A DNA stretch of 64,000 nt from Saccharobesus litoralis (GTDB lineage Bacteria > Pseudomonadota > Gammaproteobacteria > Enterobacterales > Alteromonadaceae): NCBI RefSeq assembly GCF_003063625.1, contig NZ_CP026604.1, forward strand, positions 434,001-498,000. The letters are read 5' to 3'. The stretch's first letter is position 1, and each line of letters begins with the position of its first letter. The notes below the pieces were generated by a model. It was not told the DNA's origin and searched no databases. It was given only the letters and a program-made list of their open reading frames with translations. Position numbers and translations under genes: made by a program. Shown here one piece after another: positions 43,255 to 52,608 of this stretch.

Positions 43255-46110
43255 ATGCAAAGGAACTTTTTCACAAACACTCCGCTATTACGTATCATCA
43301 GTGCTTTCGCATTGGCTTTTCTCATTTCATCCTGTGCCTTATCTCCGAAACAACAGGAAACGGTTAATTGGAATAAAACCATTAAACGCGTTTCGAGCGG
43401 TGTGATCAGTATCAATGTTGATGCGCCGATCAGCTTTGATGGCAAGTCCAACAGCAGTACTGAAGCAACAGGCTTTATCGTTGATGCACAACTAGGCTTA
43501 GTATTAACTAACCGCCATGTAGTGACGCCCGGCCCGGTAACGGCAACAGGGGTATTCGTTAATAACGAAGAGGTTGAATTAACGCCTATCTATATTGACC
43601 CTGTACATGATTTTGGCTTTTATCAATACCAACCTAGTGAATTAAAGCATATTCAACCCCATGAATTTACCCTTAACCCAAGTAGCGTTAAAGTAGGTTT
43701 AGAGATCCGAATAATTGGTAATGATGCTGGACAAAAAATATCGATCCTTGATGGTACGATTTCCCGCTTAGACCGTTCAGCTCCACTGTATGGTAAGTAC
43801 AAATACAACGATTTTAATACCTTTTATATTCAAGCTTCGACAGCCTCTACAGGCGGATCGTCTGGTTCACCTGTCATCAATGCTCAAGGGGAAGTGGTCG
43901 CGCTGAATGCCGGATCAAATCGCAAATCATCCAATGCCTACTATTTACCGTTAGACGATGTCAGCAAAACATTAAGTAAATTACAAAACAGTCAAACGAT
44001 AACGCGTGGTTCATTATTAACTACGTTTGAACAAACGTCATACGCTGAGCTCGTTCGCTTAGGGCTAACCCAAGAATTGGAGCAAGAATATCGCCAGCAA
44101 TTTCCAGATGCCAAAGGGTTATTGGTGGTTAAATCTATTATCCCGCACAGTCCGGCTGCAGCAAAACTGGCTGTAGGAGATATTTTACTAAGTATTAATC
44201 AGCAAGCTATTGTCGACTTTGTCAGTGTCGATAACCAGCTCAATACGCATGTCAATCAAACGGTCAACATCAAGCTGCAAAGACAGAACGAACAAATCAA
44301 TGTATCTGTACCGGTTAGCGATTTGAATCAGCTCACACCAAAAAGCTTCTTGTCATTCGAAAGCGGTATTTTTCACGATTTATCTTATCAGCAAGCACGC
44401 CATTTTAACTTACCATTAAAAGGTGTTTATATTGCCCAAGCCACTAACTCATTTAAATATGCTGGCGTAGCGGATCGCAGTGTTATTGTAGAATTTGCCG
44501 GTCAGACCATAGAAAACGTCGATCACTTTAAAAAAGTTATCTCACAGCTAAAAACTGGTGATAAAGTCCATGCTAGGTATGTCAGTCAACGTGAACCATC
44601 GGTTATCAGCTACGCGTTAATTGAAATTAATAAACGTTGGAATCAAACCAATTACTGCCAACTTAATTTAACGACTCATAGCTGGCCTTGCCAAAAAGTT
44701 GAGCAGCAAACAGCTTCTGCCGGTATTCAAATTGTAGATAGCTCAAATAGTTATGAAAGCTATCAAATGCCTTCTAGTGGCAATATGGCTGTTGATAAAA
44801 TAAGTCCTTCTTTAGTTATTGTGCAGTATTTAAGTCCGTTTGCTGTTCAAGGCCGTGGTGCCAATACGCGTTTATTTGGCACAGGTGTGGTTGTAGACAA
44901 AGAAAAAGGATTAATTGCTATTAGCCGAACTACCGTACCGAGTGTACTCGGTGAAATCAAACTGGTGTTTAACAACACATTGGAAATTGACGGAAAAATT
45001 GAAGCCGTTCACCCAATCCACAATGTTGCCCTTATCTCGTACGATCCAGCGTTAGTTAACGGAAAAGTTAAACAAGCGAAGCGCGCTAAACATAAAGTCG
45101 AGCGTGGCGATAACGTGATCCAAGTCGGATTTAATTGGGATGGCGAAGTGGAATATCGAGCAACTCAGGTCGACAATATTCAGCCAATTTGGTTAAGTCT
45201 AGGTAAAGTACCTAAGTTCATGGATATGAATATTGAAGGCATTGACTTAGTAAACGCTAACGATGCAATAGATGGCGTATTGATTACTCCAAATGGTGAA
45301 CTGGCTTCACTATGGCTTAACTTTGATCAGGAGATCTCAGGGGGCAGCTCCGCTGGCCGTGGAGTGAGTTTAGCCTTTGTCGATGAGCTCATTCAATTAG
45401 TTGAAACAGGAAAACCACTTTATTCACTGGAAATTAGCCTTTATCACATTAGCCCGGTTGATGCGATACGACGCGGTTTACCGCAAAAGTGGCTTGAAAA
45501 ACTCAGTAATCAAAAGCAAAAGAAAGTATTAGTTGTTGACCGTTTCGCCGCCAGCTCAGACAGCGCAAACAAATTTAAACGCGGTGATTTATTGCTAGCC
45601 GTCAATAATCAAACCGTAACGCAATTTCGCCAAGTAGAAAAGTTGTCACAACAAGCCGAAGTGCAAGTCACCTTATTTAGAGACGGCCAAGTGATCACTG
45701 AGCAAATAACAACGACAGCGTTAACCGGTACAGATATTGACCGCGTACTATTTTGGGCTGGCATTACATTACACGAACCACACCGTGCAGCTAAAATTCA
45801 AAAGAGTGTAGAAGGTTCAGGTGTTTATATTGCTTATTATCGAAGTGGTTCTCCTGCTCGGCGTTATAAAGTCTTTCCTGTTCGACGCATTATCGAAGTA
45901 GATGGACAAACTATTGCCACAGTTGATGATTTTATTAAGGCAGTAAAAGACAAAAAACATCGCCAAGCAGTAAGAATTAAAACCATGGACACTAACAACA
46001 AACCTGCGGTTATCACGCTTAAAATGGATAACTTGTATTGGCCATTTTATGAATTACGCAAAACAGGTGATACTTGGCAACAAATTGATTACGCCAAAGA
46101 AAATAACTAA
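43255..46110 (+). CDS. Double HtrA-like trypsin/PDZ lipoprotein with degenerate second protease half
   Basis: A 951-residue exported protein with lipobox ISSC (Cys27). First half: HtrA-type protease with triad His88 (TNRHVV), Asp119 (PVHDFGF) and Ser203 (GGSSGSP), then PDZ-like segments around 285-355 (PHSPAAAKLAVGDILLSINQ) and 390-450 (AGVADRSVIVEFAGQTIE). Second half from about 515: the same order again (GTGVVVDKEKGLIAISRTTV; HPIHNVALISYD; SGGSSAGRGVSL) but with Thr for the His and Asn for the Asp, so it should not cut. Two more PDZ-like segments follow. The layout resembles eukaryotic Nma111-type proteases. Likely envelope quality control; true substrates unknown. Confidence 0.85.
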   Translation: MQRNFFTNTPLLRIISAFALAFLISSCALSPKQQETVNWNKTIKRVSSGVISINVDAPISFDGKSNSSTEATGFIVDAQLGLVLTNRHVVTPGPVTATGVFVNNEEVELTPIYIDPVHDFGFYQYQPSELKHIQPHEFTLNPSSVKVGLEIRIIGNDAGQKISILDGTISRLDRSAPLYGKYKYNDFNTFYIQASTASTGGSSGSPVINAQGEVVALNAGSNRKSSNAYYLPLDDVSKTLSKLQNSQTITRGSLLTTFEQTSYAELVRLGLTQELEQEYRQQFPDAKGLLVVKSIIPHSPAAAKLAVGDILLSINQQAIVDFVSVDNQLNTHVNQTVNIKLQRQNEQINVSVPVSDLNQLTPKSFLSFESGIFHDLSYQQARHFNLPLKGVYIAQATNSFKYAGVADRSVIVEFAGQTIENVDHFKKVISQLKTGDKVHARYVSQREPSVISYALIEINKRWNQTNYCQLNLTTHSWPCQKVEQQTASAGIQIVDSSNSYESYQMPSSGNMAVDKISPSLVIVQYLSPFAVQGRGANTRLFGTGVVVDKEKGLIAISRTTVPSVLGEIKLVFNNTLEIDGKIEAVHPIHNVALISYDPALVNGKVKQAKRAKHKVERGDNVIQVGFNWDGEVEYRATQVDNIQPIWLSLGKVPKFMDMNIEGIDLVNANDAIDGVLITPNGELASLWLNFDQEISGGSSAGRGVSLAFVDELIQLVETGKPLYSLEISLYHISPVDAIRRGLPQKWLEKLSNQKQKKVLVVDRFAASSDSANKFKRGDLLLAVNNQTVTQFRQVEKLSQQAEVQVTLFRDGQVITEQITTTALTGTDIDRVLFWAGITLHEPHRAAKIQKSVEGSGVYIAYYRSGSPARRYKVFPVRRIIEVDGQTIATVDDFIKAVKDKKHRQAVRIKTMDTNNKPAVITLKMDNLYWPFYELRKTGDTWQQIDYAKENN

Positions 46111-46210
46111 TTGGCTAGACGAACGGTTGGCTGGTCGTGAAATAATAAAACCAAAAACGTTGAACGGTTGTATCTAAAACCATCTGCTTAACATCAGGTC
46201 AAAATTACAT

Positions 46211-46231
46211 CGGCAAACCTTGTGTTTGCCG
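46211..46231 (+). terminator. Hairpin downstream of the HtrA-like gene
   Basis: Stem CGGCAAAC/GTTTGCCG, loop CTTGT, about 100 bases after the stop, without a T-tract. Weak call. Confidence 0.3.
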
Positions 46232-46283
46232 AATTAAATTCGACCCTACATAAAAGATCGTTTTTATTAATATTTATTTATAA

Positions 46284-46496
46284 GTAACTATTCAGCCTGT
46301 TTGTAAATAGAGCTAAATTTTTACCACAGGTATAAAAAATTACCGTCATACCTGAGAAATCAGGTATCCAGCGCCTTTGTTAAAGTAAATTCAACTCTGT
46401 GTACAGCACAAAGTCGCTAGATTACCGCATTCGCGGCAAAGACGAGGGTAAATAGCAAAACCATGGCCTGTAAAACCAATAATGCTGAATACTTAC
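46284..46496 (+). mobile_element. MITE-like element, copy 2 (213 bp, diverged)
   Basis: Ends GTAACTATTCAGC / GCTGAATACTTAC, flanked by a perfect 8-bp direct repeat ATTTATAA (46276-46283 and 46497-46504). It is clearly related to copies 1 and 3 but more diverged, and lacks a roughly 48-bp internal hairpin module. Confidence 0.8.
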
Positions 46497-46529
46497 ATTT
46501 ATAAGCAATAATTTTTACCAACTATAAAG

Positions 46530-49500
46530 CTAAAAAGTCTCAATCGCCGCCATGGCAGATTTTACTTTGGCGCTATTAAAAAAGTTGACTAAGTCTTGCA
46601 TTTGACGAGCTTGTTCTGCCATTGCCGAACTCGCCGCGGTTGCCTGTTCAACTAAGGCGGCATTTTGCTGAGTCATTTCATCCATCTGAACTACAGCTTG
46701 GTTAACTTGCACTATCCCTCGGCTTTGTTCATTAGCCGAATGACTAATGTTTTGTACTATGTCATTAACCTGACGCACGGTGTCAATGATTTCACTAAGC
46801 GTACGCCCTGACTCATTTACCATTTCAGATCCCTGAGCGACTTTAGTCACGCTATTTTGAATTAACTGTTTAATTTTCTTGGCTGACTCTGCTGAGCGCT
46901 GGGCAAGATTACGAACCTCTCCTGCTACTACGGCAAAACCTCTACCCTGTTCACCAGCTCGCGCGGCTTCAACCGCTGCATTCAATGCAAGTAAATTGGT
47001 TTGAAATGCAATTTCATCGATAGTGCCAATAATGTCGACAATTTCATTACTCGCCTGATTAATTTCATCCATCGCGTGGATCGCATTTTGAACCACTTCC
47101 CCGCCTTTTTCAGCTCGTTGTTGAGCTAGCCTAGAAAGCTGATTGGCTTCATCGGCATGGCTAGCACTTTGTTGTACCGATGAGGTCATTTCATCCATAC
47201 TGGCCGCGGTTTCTTCCAAACTAGCTGCTTGTTGTTCTGTGCGTTGACTAAGGTTTAAATTGCCCTGAGCAATTTCATTAGCCCCATTACTCACTGACAA
47301 AGCTGATTGACTGATACCTTGGGTAATTTCAGTTAACTTTTGCGTTGTCATATTTGCGTCCTGCTTTAATTGTCCAAATGCGCCCTGATAATCTTTATCA
47401 ATAGATTGACTTAAATCCCCCTGTGCCATCCCAGCTAAAACTCTACCGGTTTCATTGACAACATCTTGCGCAATCGCAACTAACTCATTTAACCCCGTAC
47501 CTAATTTTAAGAAAAACGTTTCTTTATTTTGTAAATCAATACGTTGCTCTAAATCACCTCTTGCCGCAGCCGCGATCAAAGTATCAATTTCTTCTTCTAT
47601 TGCCACCTCGTCTGTACGATCGAGCCACTCTAATACCGAACCAATTCTCTCGCCTGATTCAGTAAATACGGGGTTAGCCGTTAACTCAAAAGTCAGGCCA
47701 TTAACAACAATTTCCGATTGATACTCAGCTGTTAATGATTGCAGTAATTGCTCCTGATGCGCAGGGTTGCGATGAAAAACATCAATGCTTTGACCAACTA
47801 AATTATCAATATCAAATTCAGGTAAAACCTGTTTTAACTTCTGTTGATTGCGCGTAAACATATTCATCATAGATTTATTTAGATAAACAATATTACGTTG
47901 ATCATCAGCTACCATGGCATTTGTCGACACATTATCCAATGCAGCTTTGATCCTTGCATTTTCATCGGCAATACGCCGCTCAATAACTTGTCGAGCCAAT
48001 TGTTTTGTTAAATCGCGCCATTCAATTACCGTCCCAATACGCTCGTTATCTTGATTAATGATAGGCGCGGCAGAGATAGCAAAGGTTAAATCACTCACTT
48101 CTACTTGTGTTTGATAAGTATTTTGTAAAGCCATTAGCATCTTATGTTGTTCGGCTACCTCACCGCTAAATAAATTAACGGGGTGTCCCAACAATTGCTT
48201 GGCATTAAACCCCTGAACGGCATTGGCTAACGAACTTTCAAGCTCCAGCATCATATGTTGTAATGATTGGTTGGTATAGATGACATTTAAATCGTTGTCG
48301 GCAACCATAACAGCCGTATTAGCCACATCTAATGATTGACGAATACGGGCATTTTCATTAGCTATTTCTCGTTCTTTTGCTTGTCGAGCGAGTTCCTGAG
48401 TTAAATCCTGCCACTCAACAACGGTACCGATCCGCTCGCCATCATCACTGGTGATTGGCGTTGCCGTAATTGATAATGTTAAGCCATTCACTTCAACCTT
48501 AGTCTGATAAGTATCAGTCAACTGGCTAATAATAGCTTGTTGATGAGCAGGCTCCGTATGAAACTTATCAATATGGCTGCCGAGTAACGATCGCGGATCA
48601 AAATCTTTTATCACTGATTGTAATTGGGGGGCAATATTTAACATCAAGCTATCAATCGAGTGATTGGTATATATAATTTCATTGTCGGCATTAGCCACCA
48701 TCACAGGCGTATTGGCAACATCAAGTGATTGGCGGATGCGGGCATTGGCATATGCCGCTTCGCGTTCTTTGGCCTGCTGTGCCAATTCAGCCGTTAAATC
48801 ATGCCACTCGACAACAAAGCCTAGCTTTTCTCCTTGTTCATTAAATATGGGGGCTATATTTACCTCTAACGTATTACCCGCAACCTCTATAATTTCGTTG
48901 TGGACTTGGGTTAAACCTTGTAATAAGGCCAACTGTTTTTGTGGCTGCCAACTAAATTGATTGAGTTGATAACCCTCTAATTGATTAACCTGAAAACCGG
49001 CAACTAACTGCGATAAAGCATGTGTCAGTTTACTCATTAATTTGGCCATTGACTTGTTATGATAAATCACCTGCAAATTATCATCAGCAACCATTACACT
49101 TGTACTGGCAACGTCTAGCGATTGGCGAATTCGGGCATTTTCATTAGCAAGAATACGCTCTTGTTGCTGTTTTAGTTTCTCAAGCTCTTGAAGTCTAAGC
49201 TCCTCTGTTTTATCTAGCCATTCATAAACAGTACCTAATTTCTGTTGATTTTCACCGATTATTTCAGCGGTATTAATAGACACTGTATATTCTCCAAATA
49301 CCACAGCTGACTGATCCTGATGTGAAGTTTCTGAACTTGTATGAATAAGTTGGTTTATATTTGAACCAAGTAAATTTGCCGCGCTAAATTTAGATGAAAA
49401 AGCTTGGATCGCCGATTCAAGCTTTATCGCTAACTGAGAAAACGACTGGTTAAAATAAATGACTTCAGCTTGTGTATTAGTCAGCATAACTGGCGTATTA

Positions 49501-50618
49501 GCAGTATCAAGCGCTTGTTTAATGCGCGTTGTTTTTGCATGTTCTTGTGCAATTTGCTCGTATAACACTTCGATTTCATGACCTAACTGAGCGGTTTTAC
49601 TACTGATTAAGGCAAATTCATCTTTACCTGCCATTTTAAGTTGACCTAAACCACTAAGTTGTTTACTCGCTACTTTTTGTTGTAATTCAGACACCAACTT
49701 AGACGCCAGTTGAGAACGGTTAATGATGTGACGACTAATACTAATCATCACAAACATCAGCAAACCACATATACTGACAAAGGCAATCGTCGTTTGTTGA
49801 TTTAACGAATTAGCATGAGCTATGGTTTCACTTTCTAACCTAGCAATTTCTTGATTTAAAATACTCTCAAGATTGTGCACAGCACTGCGCATCTCACCTT
49901 TTAAACCTGAGTTACTATCTAAACCAACTTCTTGTGTCGCCTTGACTAAGTTTTGAAATTCTTGTTGGTAGGTAAATAAACCAGCAATCAAAGCTTGGCT
50001 GTTAGAGCGGTTAAGCTGCTTGATATCATCAACTGTCGCTAATATTTGCTTATCATGTCGGCCCAAGTATTTAATATCATTTCGCAGTAAAAAATCTTTT
50101 TCGTGGCGACGTAGCATAAGAATATCAACTAATAATTTGGCATTATTTTCAGCCTTAACACTGGCTTCGACTTGATGAATAGCAGCCCTTAATGCACCTC
50201 GTAATCCTGATTTTTCATCTAAGCCAATTGCCACATAATTTGCAGACATTTTGTCAAACGACTGATAATAACGATTAAATTGTTCAACGACTTTGTCTTC
50301 TGGCCATACTTCATCCAGTTCGCTCGCTAAGCGATCGATTTTCTGTAACTGTAGAGTTACTCCTTGACGCATATCTTGATGGCGCTTTTGATATTTAACA
50401 GAAAGCCGAGCTAAAAAATCTTTTTCATGTCGACGGAACATCAACATAGAAGATTCAATATCTTTTAAGTTTTGTACCAATGACTGATATTTAGCCTGCG
50501 CTTGTCCATTGCGCTCAACAAGAATAAATAATGTAATCAATGCCACTATAATTAAACCTGCCACAAAGTTCATGGCAATACGTAACGTCAAATTTTTCAC
50601 TGCTATTCTCAACAACAA
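46530..50618 (-). CDS. Methyl-accepting chemotaxis protein with HBM sensor and five PAS-like repeats
   Basis: A 1362-residue chemoreceptor. TM1 about 14-34; periplasmic helical bimodular-type sensor (35-275) with the motif RRHEKDFLxR twice (62-71, 170-179); TM2 about 277-296. Five PAS-like repeats start near 368, 498, 629, 759 and 890, each with a QSLDVANTxVMVADxxxxxIY-type core and an IGTVxEWxDLT end. HAMP-like segments at about 1010-1090, then the signalling domain with the conserved tip EAARAGEQGRGFAVVAGEVR. No C-terminal CheR-binding pentapeptide was seen. The cytoplasmic repeats may sense an internal ligand or redox state. Confidence 0.92.
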   Translation of the reverse strand: MLLRIAVKNLTLRIAMNFVAGLIIVALITLFILVERNGQAQAKYQSLVQNLKDIESSMLMFRRHEKDFLARLSVKYQKRHQDMRQGVTLQLQKIDRLASELDEVWPEDKVVEQFNRYYQSFDKMSANYVAIGLDEKSGLRGALRAAIHQVEASVKAENNAKLLVDILMLRRHEKDFLLRNDIKYLGRHDKQILATVDDIKQLNRSNSQALIAGLFTYQQEFQNLVKATQEVGLDSNSGLKGEMRSAVHNLESILNQEIARLESETIAHANSLNQQTTIAFVSICGLLMFVMISISRHIINRSQLASKLVSELQQKVASKQLSGLGQLKMAGKDEFALISSKTAQLGHEIEVLYEQIAQEHAKTTRIKQALDTANTPVMLTNTQAEVIYFNQSFSQLAIKLESAIQAFSSKFSAANLLGSNINQLIHTSSETSHQDQSAVVFGEYTVSINTAEIIGENQQKLGTVYEWLDKTEELRLQELEKLKQQQERILANENARIRQSLDVASTSVMVADDNLQVIYHNKSMAKLMSKLTHALSQLVAGFQVNQLEGYQLNQFSWQPQKQLALLQGLTQVHNEIIEVAGNTLEVNIAPIFNEQGEKLGFVVEWHDLTAELAQQAKEREAAYANARIRQSLDVANTPVMVANADNEIIYTNHSIDSLMLNIAPQLQSVIKDFDPRSLLGSHIDKFHTEPAHQQAIISQLTDTYQTKVEVNGLTLSITATPITSDDGERIGTVVEWQDLTQELARQAKEREIANENARIRQSLDVANTAVMVADNDLNVIYTNQSLQHMMLELESSLANAVQGFNAKQLLGHPVNLFSGEVAEQHKMLMALQNTYQTQVEVSDLTFAISAAPIINQDNERIGTVIEWRDLTKQLARQVIERRIADENARIKAALDNVSTNAMVADDQRNIVYLNKSMMNMFTRNQQKLKQVLPEFDIDNLVGQSIDVFHRNPAHQEQLLQSLTAEYQSEIVVNGLTFELTANPVFTESGERIGSVLEWLDRTDEVAIEEEIDTLIAAAARGDLEQRIDLQNKETFFLKLGTGLNELVAIAQDVVNETGRVLAGMAQGDLSQSIDKDYQGAFGQLKQDANMTTQKLTEITQGISQSALSVSNGANEIAQGNLNLSQRTEQQAASLEETAASMDEMTSSVQQSASHADEANQLSRLAQQRAEKGGEVVQNAIHAMDEINQASNEIVDIIGTIDEIAFQTNLLALNAAVEAARAGEQGRGFAVVAGEVRNLAQRSAESAKKIKQLIQNSVTKVAQGSEMVNESGRTLSEIIDTVRQVNDIVQNISHSANEQSRGIVQVNQAVVQMDEMTQQNAALVEQATAASSAMAEQARQMQDLVNFFNSAKVKSAMAAIETF

Positions 50619-51231
50619 ATGGATAAATTTGAGTATAGAAGGTAAAAATAATGTTACAAATACATGACACCAAATGATTGTTTTTTATACAAACTTAGCG
50701 ATAACTACCTAGTTGTGTTTAGTTATTAATCTATCAATTTAATATATAGTCAAAGCGATCAGGTTTTAGGGGAAGCCGTCAAGCTTCGAGACCCCATGAG
50801 CATATGCTCTACTATGTGATTGGGGCTGCCTAAAGGGATTTAGGTAGTAGGACGACGCAGGAGCCAAAGTCGAGAGTAAGCGCTGACAATGAACCATAAG
50901 ACCTGAGCGAGAAGACTATAGCACTGAAAATTTAACAGCCTCCTGAGTGTTCAATCCTCACTGCCACTTCAACATAGTTAAGCCAATATCCAGCGTAATA
51001 TCATGACTAGAATGCAAACAGAAATGTCATTTATAAATAAAGCTTAGGTCAATTTAACTTATCAAATTATTTTCTATTCGTGACAAAAAACAGTCCTCCC
51101 TTTAACAAAAAAACAAAACATCAAAAAACATACCTCCAGTATAAAATAACCAACCCATTTAACTTTAGACAGCGGCATATTGTGGTGATAACATCAAATC
51201 AATATACAAATAAAAACATTTACATGTAAAT
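50619..51231. other. 613-base intergenic region with repeat copy B
   Basis: Holds the chemoreceptor's promoter region, repeat copy B (50745-50920) and an AT-rich stretch before the cytochrome gene. No other reading frame supported. Confidence 0.6.
50745..50920 (+). repeat. TATAGTC repeat element, copy B (176 bp)
   Basis: Same ends and internal hairpins as copies A and C, with a 47-bp additional module (CTGCCTAAAGGGATTTAGGT and following bases) placed between GATTGGGG and GAGTAAGCGCTGAC. Confidence 0.85.
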
Positions 51232-52608
51232 ATGCCACACCGTAAATTAACACATATCAGAATTATCGCGTTTACGCTGCTCACCGCATTGAGTTATCAA
51301 AGTCAGGCGCAAAGTACTGACCAACACACTGACCAACATTTTCAAGCACTTTTACAAAACAACAAAATATTAAAACAAGGCGAAAAGCAGTTTGCTATGC
51401 ACTGTGCCGGTTGTCATAAAAAAGACTTAAGCGGGGCGGTTGGCTTTAACTTAAAAGATGGTGAATGGGTCCATGGTGGCAAACCATCTCAAATATTAGC
51501 TAGTTTACAAAATGGTTTTGACAAAGCTGGCATGCCTGGGTTTGCCCGTATATTGAGTCAAAGTGATCAAGAAGCCATTGTCGCTTACATTCTTTCAAAA
51601 CGTGAAGGTTTTGAAAGCTTAACCTACAAAATTTACCAACTCGAAAGTGACGAAGATAAGTACTACGGCCAAAACGATTTAATCGCTAGCGGTAAACTCA
51701 ACAAAAATATCGCGGATTTTGAATTACCTGAAATTAAGCACTACGCAATTGAATTTTCGGGAGATTTTCACGTTCCTCAAACAGAGAAAACTTACCTATT
51801 TGCTGAGCATGTCAACGGCTTAAATCTAACGCTTGAAAATAACGGCAAGCCAGTTGAATCCGAAGGCTGGAAAGGTATTGTTAAATGGCCTTTAAAATCG
51901 GGAAAACAACATCTAAAAATCACTTACATTGCAGGCAAAGAAGGTGCATGGTTACGCAACATCGGCTTTTATGTTGTAAACAAAGACATGTCCATCAAAC
52001 TTTTTCCAGTCTCAACCAAGGCGTTAGCTGAAAGTAAAAAGAGTACCTATGATATTAAAGCTTTAGCTGGCTATGTGGTTCAACAAAAGAAAATAATCAA
52101 ACTGCCGCCTTATTCCATGGCAATTGGCGCCCCTCAACAAGTGAACTATGCCTTTAATACCAGAAGCTGTGCCGTTAATGGCCTATGGCACGGCGACATG
52201 TTAAATATTGGTCCTAACATTGGAGGGCGAGGTAAAGATGGTAGTATTCCTTTAGGTGATTGGCTATATCACTATCCTCAACAACTCATGCCAACTTTAA
52301 CCAAAGAGCAAACCTGCTCATTTATTAAATATCGTATTAATGACAACGCGCCTGAATTCACGTTTAAAGTTAACGATTTAACCCTTTCATTAACAACTGA
52401 TTTTAGTCATAAAAATCAAGCCCGCTTTGTATATAGCGTGCTTGATAACCCGAGTAACCTAACACAAATTTCGTTTGTGTTACCTTCAGCTAAAGGATTA
52501 AGCCTCAGTAGCCAACAAGGTAAAGTGCAGCAGCAAACATTAACCGTTGATATTGCTTCTATTAAAAACTTTTCTATACAAATGGCTTGGACAGGAGCTA
52601 AACAATAA
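51232..52608 (+). CDS. Secreted c-type cytochrome-domain protein
   Basis: A 458-residue exported protein; signal peptide cleaved near SYQSQAQ. A cytochrome c domain follows at about 50-125 with one heme site CAGCH and a distal Met candidate in KAGMPGFARILS. The rest is beta-rich: a PA14/carbohydrate-binding-like segment (YAIEFSGDFHVPQTEKTYLF) and an unknown C-terminal region. The downstream propeller gene overlaps its stop by one base (TAATG). Probably transfers electrons from an envelope dehydrogenase, perhaps for sugar oxidation; the substrate is unknown. Confidence 0.85.
   Translation: MPHRKLTHIRIIAFTLLTALSYQSQAQSTDQHTDQHFQALLQNNKILKQGEKQFAMHCAGCHKKDLSGAVGFNLKDGEWVHGGKPSQILASLQNGFDKAGMPGFARILSQSDQEAIVAYILSKREGFESLTYKIYQLESDEDKYYGQNDLIASGKLNKNIADFELPEIKHYAIEFSGDFHVPQTEKTYLFAEHVNGLNLTLENNGKPVESEGWKGIVKWPLKSGKQHLKITYIAGKEGAWLRNIGFYVVNKDMSIKLFPVSTKALAESKKSTYDIKALAGYVVQQKKIIKLPPYSMAIGAPQQVNYAFNTRSCAVNGLWHGDMLNIGPNIGGRGKDGSIPLGDWLYHYPQQLMPTLTKEQTCSFIKYRINDNAPEFTFKVNDLTLSLTTDFSHKNQARFVYSVLDNPSNLTQISFVLPSAKGLSLSSQQGKVQQQTLTVDIASIKNFSIQMAWTGAKQ

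Noticed and set aside
46211-46231. CGGCAAAC/GTTTGCCG hairpin as a firm terminator
   Set aside because: It lacks a T-tract on either strand; kept only as a low-confidence feature.
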